Positions 5,597 through 5,968 of a stretch of DNA of 5,968 nucleotides are shown here, one piece after another; the first letter of the stretch is position 1, and each line of letters starts with the position of its first letter. The notes beneath the pieces were generated by a model. It did not search any database, was not told where the DNA came from, and worked only from the letters and a program-made list of their open reading frames with translations. A program made the position numbers and the translations under genes. The DNA comes from Oscillospiraceae bacterium (GTDB taxonomy: Bacteria; Bacillota; Clostridia; Oscillospirales; Ruminococcaceae), in contig SVMQ01000148.1 of NCBI GenBank assembly GCA_015067375.1, positions 1 through 5,968 on the forward strand, in the 5' to 3' direction.

Positions 5597-5652
5597 ATGT
5601 ACACAATAAAACCAGTTCGCCACTCACCTGATTTTTCGGGGCAGATATTACA
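5597..5652 (+). pseudogene. Duplicated 5' fragment of the downstream acetyltransferase gene
   Basis: This 56-bp stretch matches 5810-5865 at 49 of 56 positions, with the last 26 bases identical. Translated it gives MYTIKPVRHSPDFSGQIL, against MYSIKLVRPSPDFSGQIL for the downstream gene. Beyond 5652 the similarity stops: the frame continues into palindrome-rich sequence and ends at TAA (5780-5782), in the same frame as the downstream ATG 213 bp away. Most of the seven differences change the protein (Thr/Ser, Pro/Leu, His/Pro), as expected of a decaying remnant. No ribosome binding site precedes it. It is either the leftover of a paralogue or the product of an insertion that duplicated the gene start. 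Confidence 0.7.
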
Positions 5653-5809
5653 CCAGTGGTTGCTGCGCAACCACGCGGCGCACGCTCCGTTTCGGTTTTC
5701 CCTTAAGAAAAACCGATTTCGCTGCGCGAAACCACTATGCGCGCTGAAAGCTGCCACTCTATATACGACAGTGCGCTTCTAAAAAACTACGGAATATTTT
5801 TGTAAAATT
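5653..5809. repeat. Palindrome-rich filler between the two acetyltransferase starts
   Basis: Perfect hairpins are visible at 5656-5674 (7-bp stem, loop CTGCG), 5693-5715 (7-bp stem, 9-nt loop) and 5717-5731 (5-bp stem, same loop CTGCG). GCGCAC at 5678-5683 can pair with GTGCGC at 5771-5776 to enclose the last two. The last 30 bases (5780-5809) are AT-rich. The open frames across it on both strands are rich in Arg, Cys and Ala and do not look like real proteins. It resembles small non-autonomous palindromic elements and the segment in front of rodA in design, but not in sequence. It carries no transposase. Confidence 0.55.
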
Positions 5810-5968
5810 ATGTATAGTATAAAACTTGTTCGCCCCTCGCCTGATTTTTCGGGGCAGATATTACAATACCGCCTTGAATTTATGGAGCATGACCCGTCGG
5901 AGTGCATGGGCGGCTGCGGCAATCTCAGGCGCTGCGAAAATGCGGAGCAGTGGCTCGCGGAGGTGGAT
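5810..5968 (+). CDS. Probable GNAT-family acetyltransferase, N-terminal 53 codons only
   Basis: The frame stays open to the window edge. The N-terminus (MYSIKLVRPSPDFSGQILQY) and the following EFMEHDPSECMGGCGNLRR (23-41) then AEQWLAEVD (45-53) resemble the start of the predicted acetyltransferases grouped with COG3981. In these the region precedes the acetyl-CoA binding motif, which lies outside the window. The substrate is unknown. The ATG at 5810 is inferred from the match to the family-style start and to the upstream duplicate. An in-frame TAA at 5780 limits upstream extension. No good Shine-Dalgarno sequence is visible: the nearest is CGGA about 16 bases upstream, so translation may be weak or the start may differ. 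Three Cys in residues 32-42 (C32, C36, C42) are notable but occur in this family style. The family call rests on memory of the N-terminal pattern and not on catalytic residues. Confidence 0.6.
   Translation, partial: MYSIKLVRPSPDFSGQILQYRLEFMEHDPSECMGGCGNLRRCENAEQWLAEVD

Noticed and set aside
5344..5757. Minus-strand open frame of 137 codons over the aspS end and filler
   Set aside because: Half is antisense to aspS motif 3 and half is palindromic filler.

Overview
The window looks like a chromosomal segment of a Gram-positive gut Firmicute, most likely Ruminococcus or a close Oscillospiraceae relative. The reasons are the moderately GC-rich codon use, AGGA-type ribosome binding sites, near-consensus sigma-A promoters, and the flavour of the galactokinase and RodA proteins. 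The genus is an inference from protein style and was not tested by a search.

Layout, left to right. Bases 1-1055 (minus) hold most of a galactokinase-type GHMP kinase that runs off the left edge. Bases 1097-2236 (minus) encode the SEDS glycosyltransferase RodA, 41 bp upstream of the kinase and probably cotranscribed with it. Bases 2237-2721 contain no convincing protein gene but are dense in signals. They hold a near-consensus minus-strand promoter (2494-2522) and a roughly 250-nt rodA leader made of consecutive perfect hairpins. A 12-base word occurs three times: at the inferred start point, in mid-leader and against the rodA start codon. A terminator-like hairpin lies at 2573-2610, and a G/C-rich inverted repeat at 2681-2717 acts as a minus-strand terminator that overlaps the start of the next gene. 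A small plus-strand gene of 60 codons (2722-2904) converges, with a 6-bp gap, on a minus-strand membrane protein gene (2911-3525). That gene and aspS (plus, 3755-5533, aspartyl-tRNA synthetase) are divergent, each with its own strong promoter between 3552 and 3685. After aspS, 276 bp hold a palindrome, a 56-bp duplicate of the start of the next gene, and a palindrome-rich filler. The window ends inside a probable GNAT-type acetyltransferase (5810 onward).

The genes do not form one pathway. rodA (cell-wall elongation), the kinase (galactose entry into metabolism) and aspS (translation) are housekeeping functions. I see no defence system, phage, CRISPR array, tRNA or rRNA, and no convincing new multi-gene system. 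The most interesting material is intergenic: the two palindrome-chain segments (2293-2480 and 5653-5809), the triplicated 12-mer in front of rodA, the terminator overlapping the small-gene start, and the duplicated acetyltransferase 5' end.
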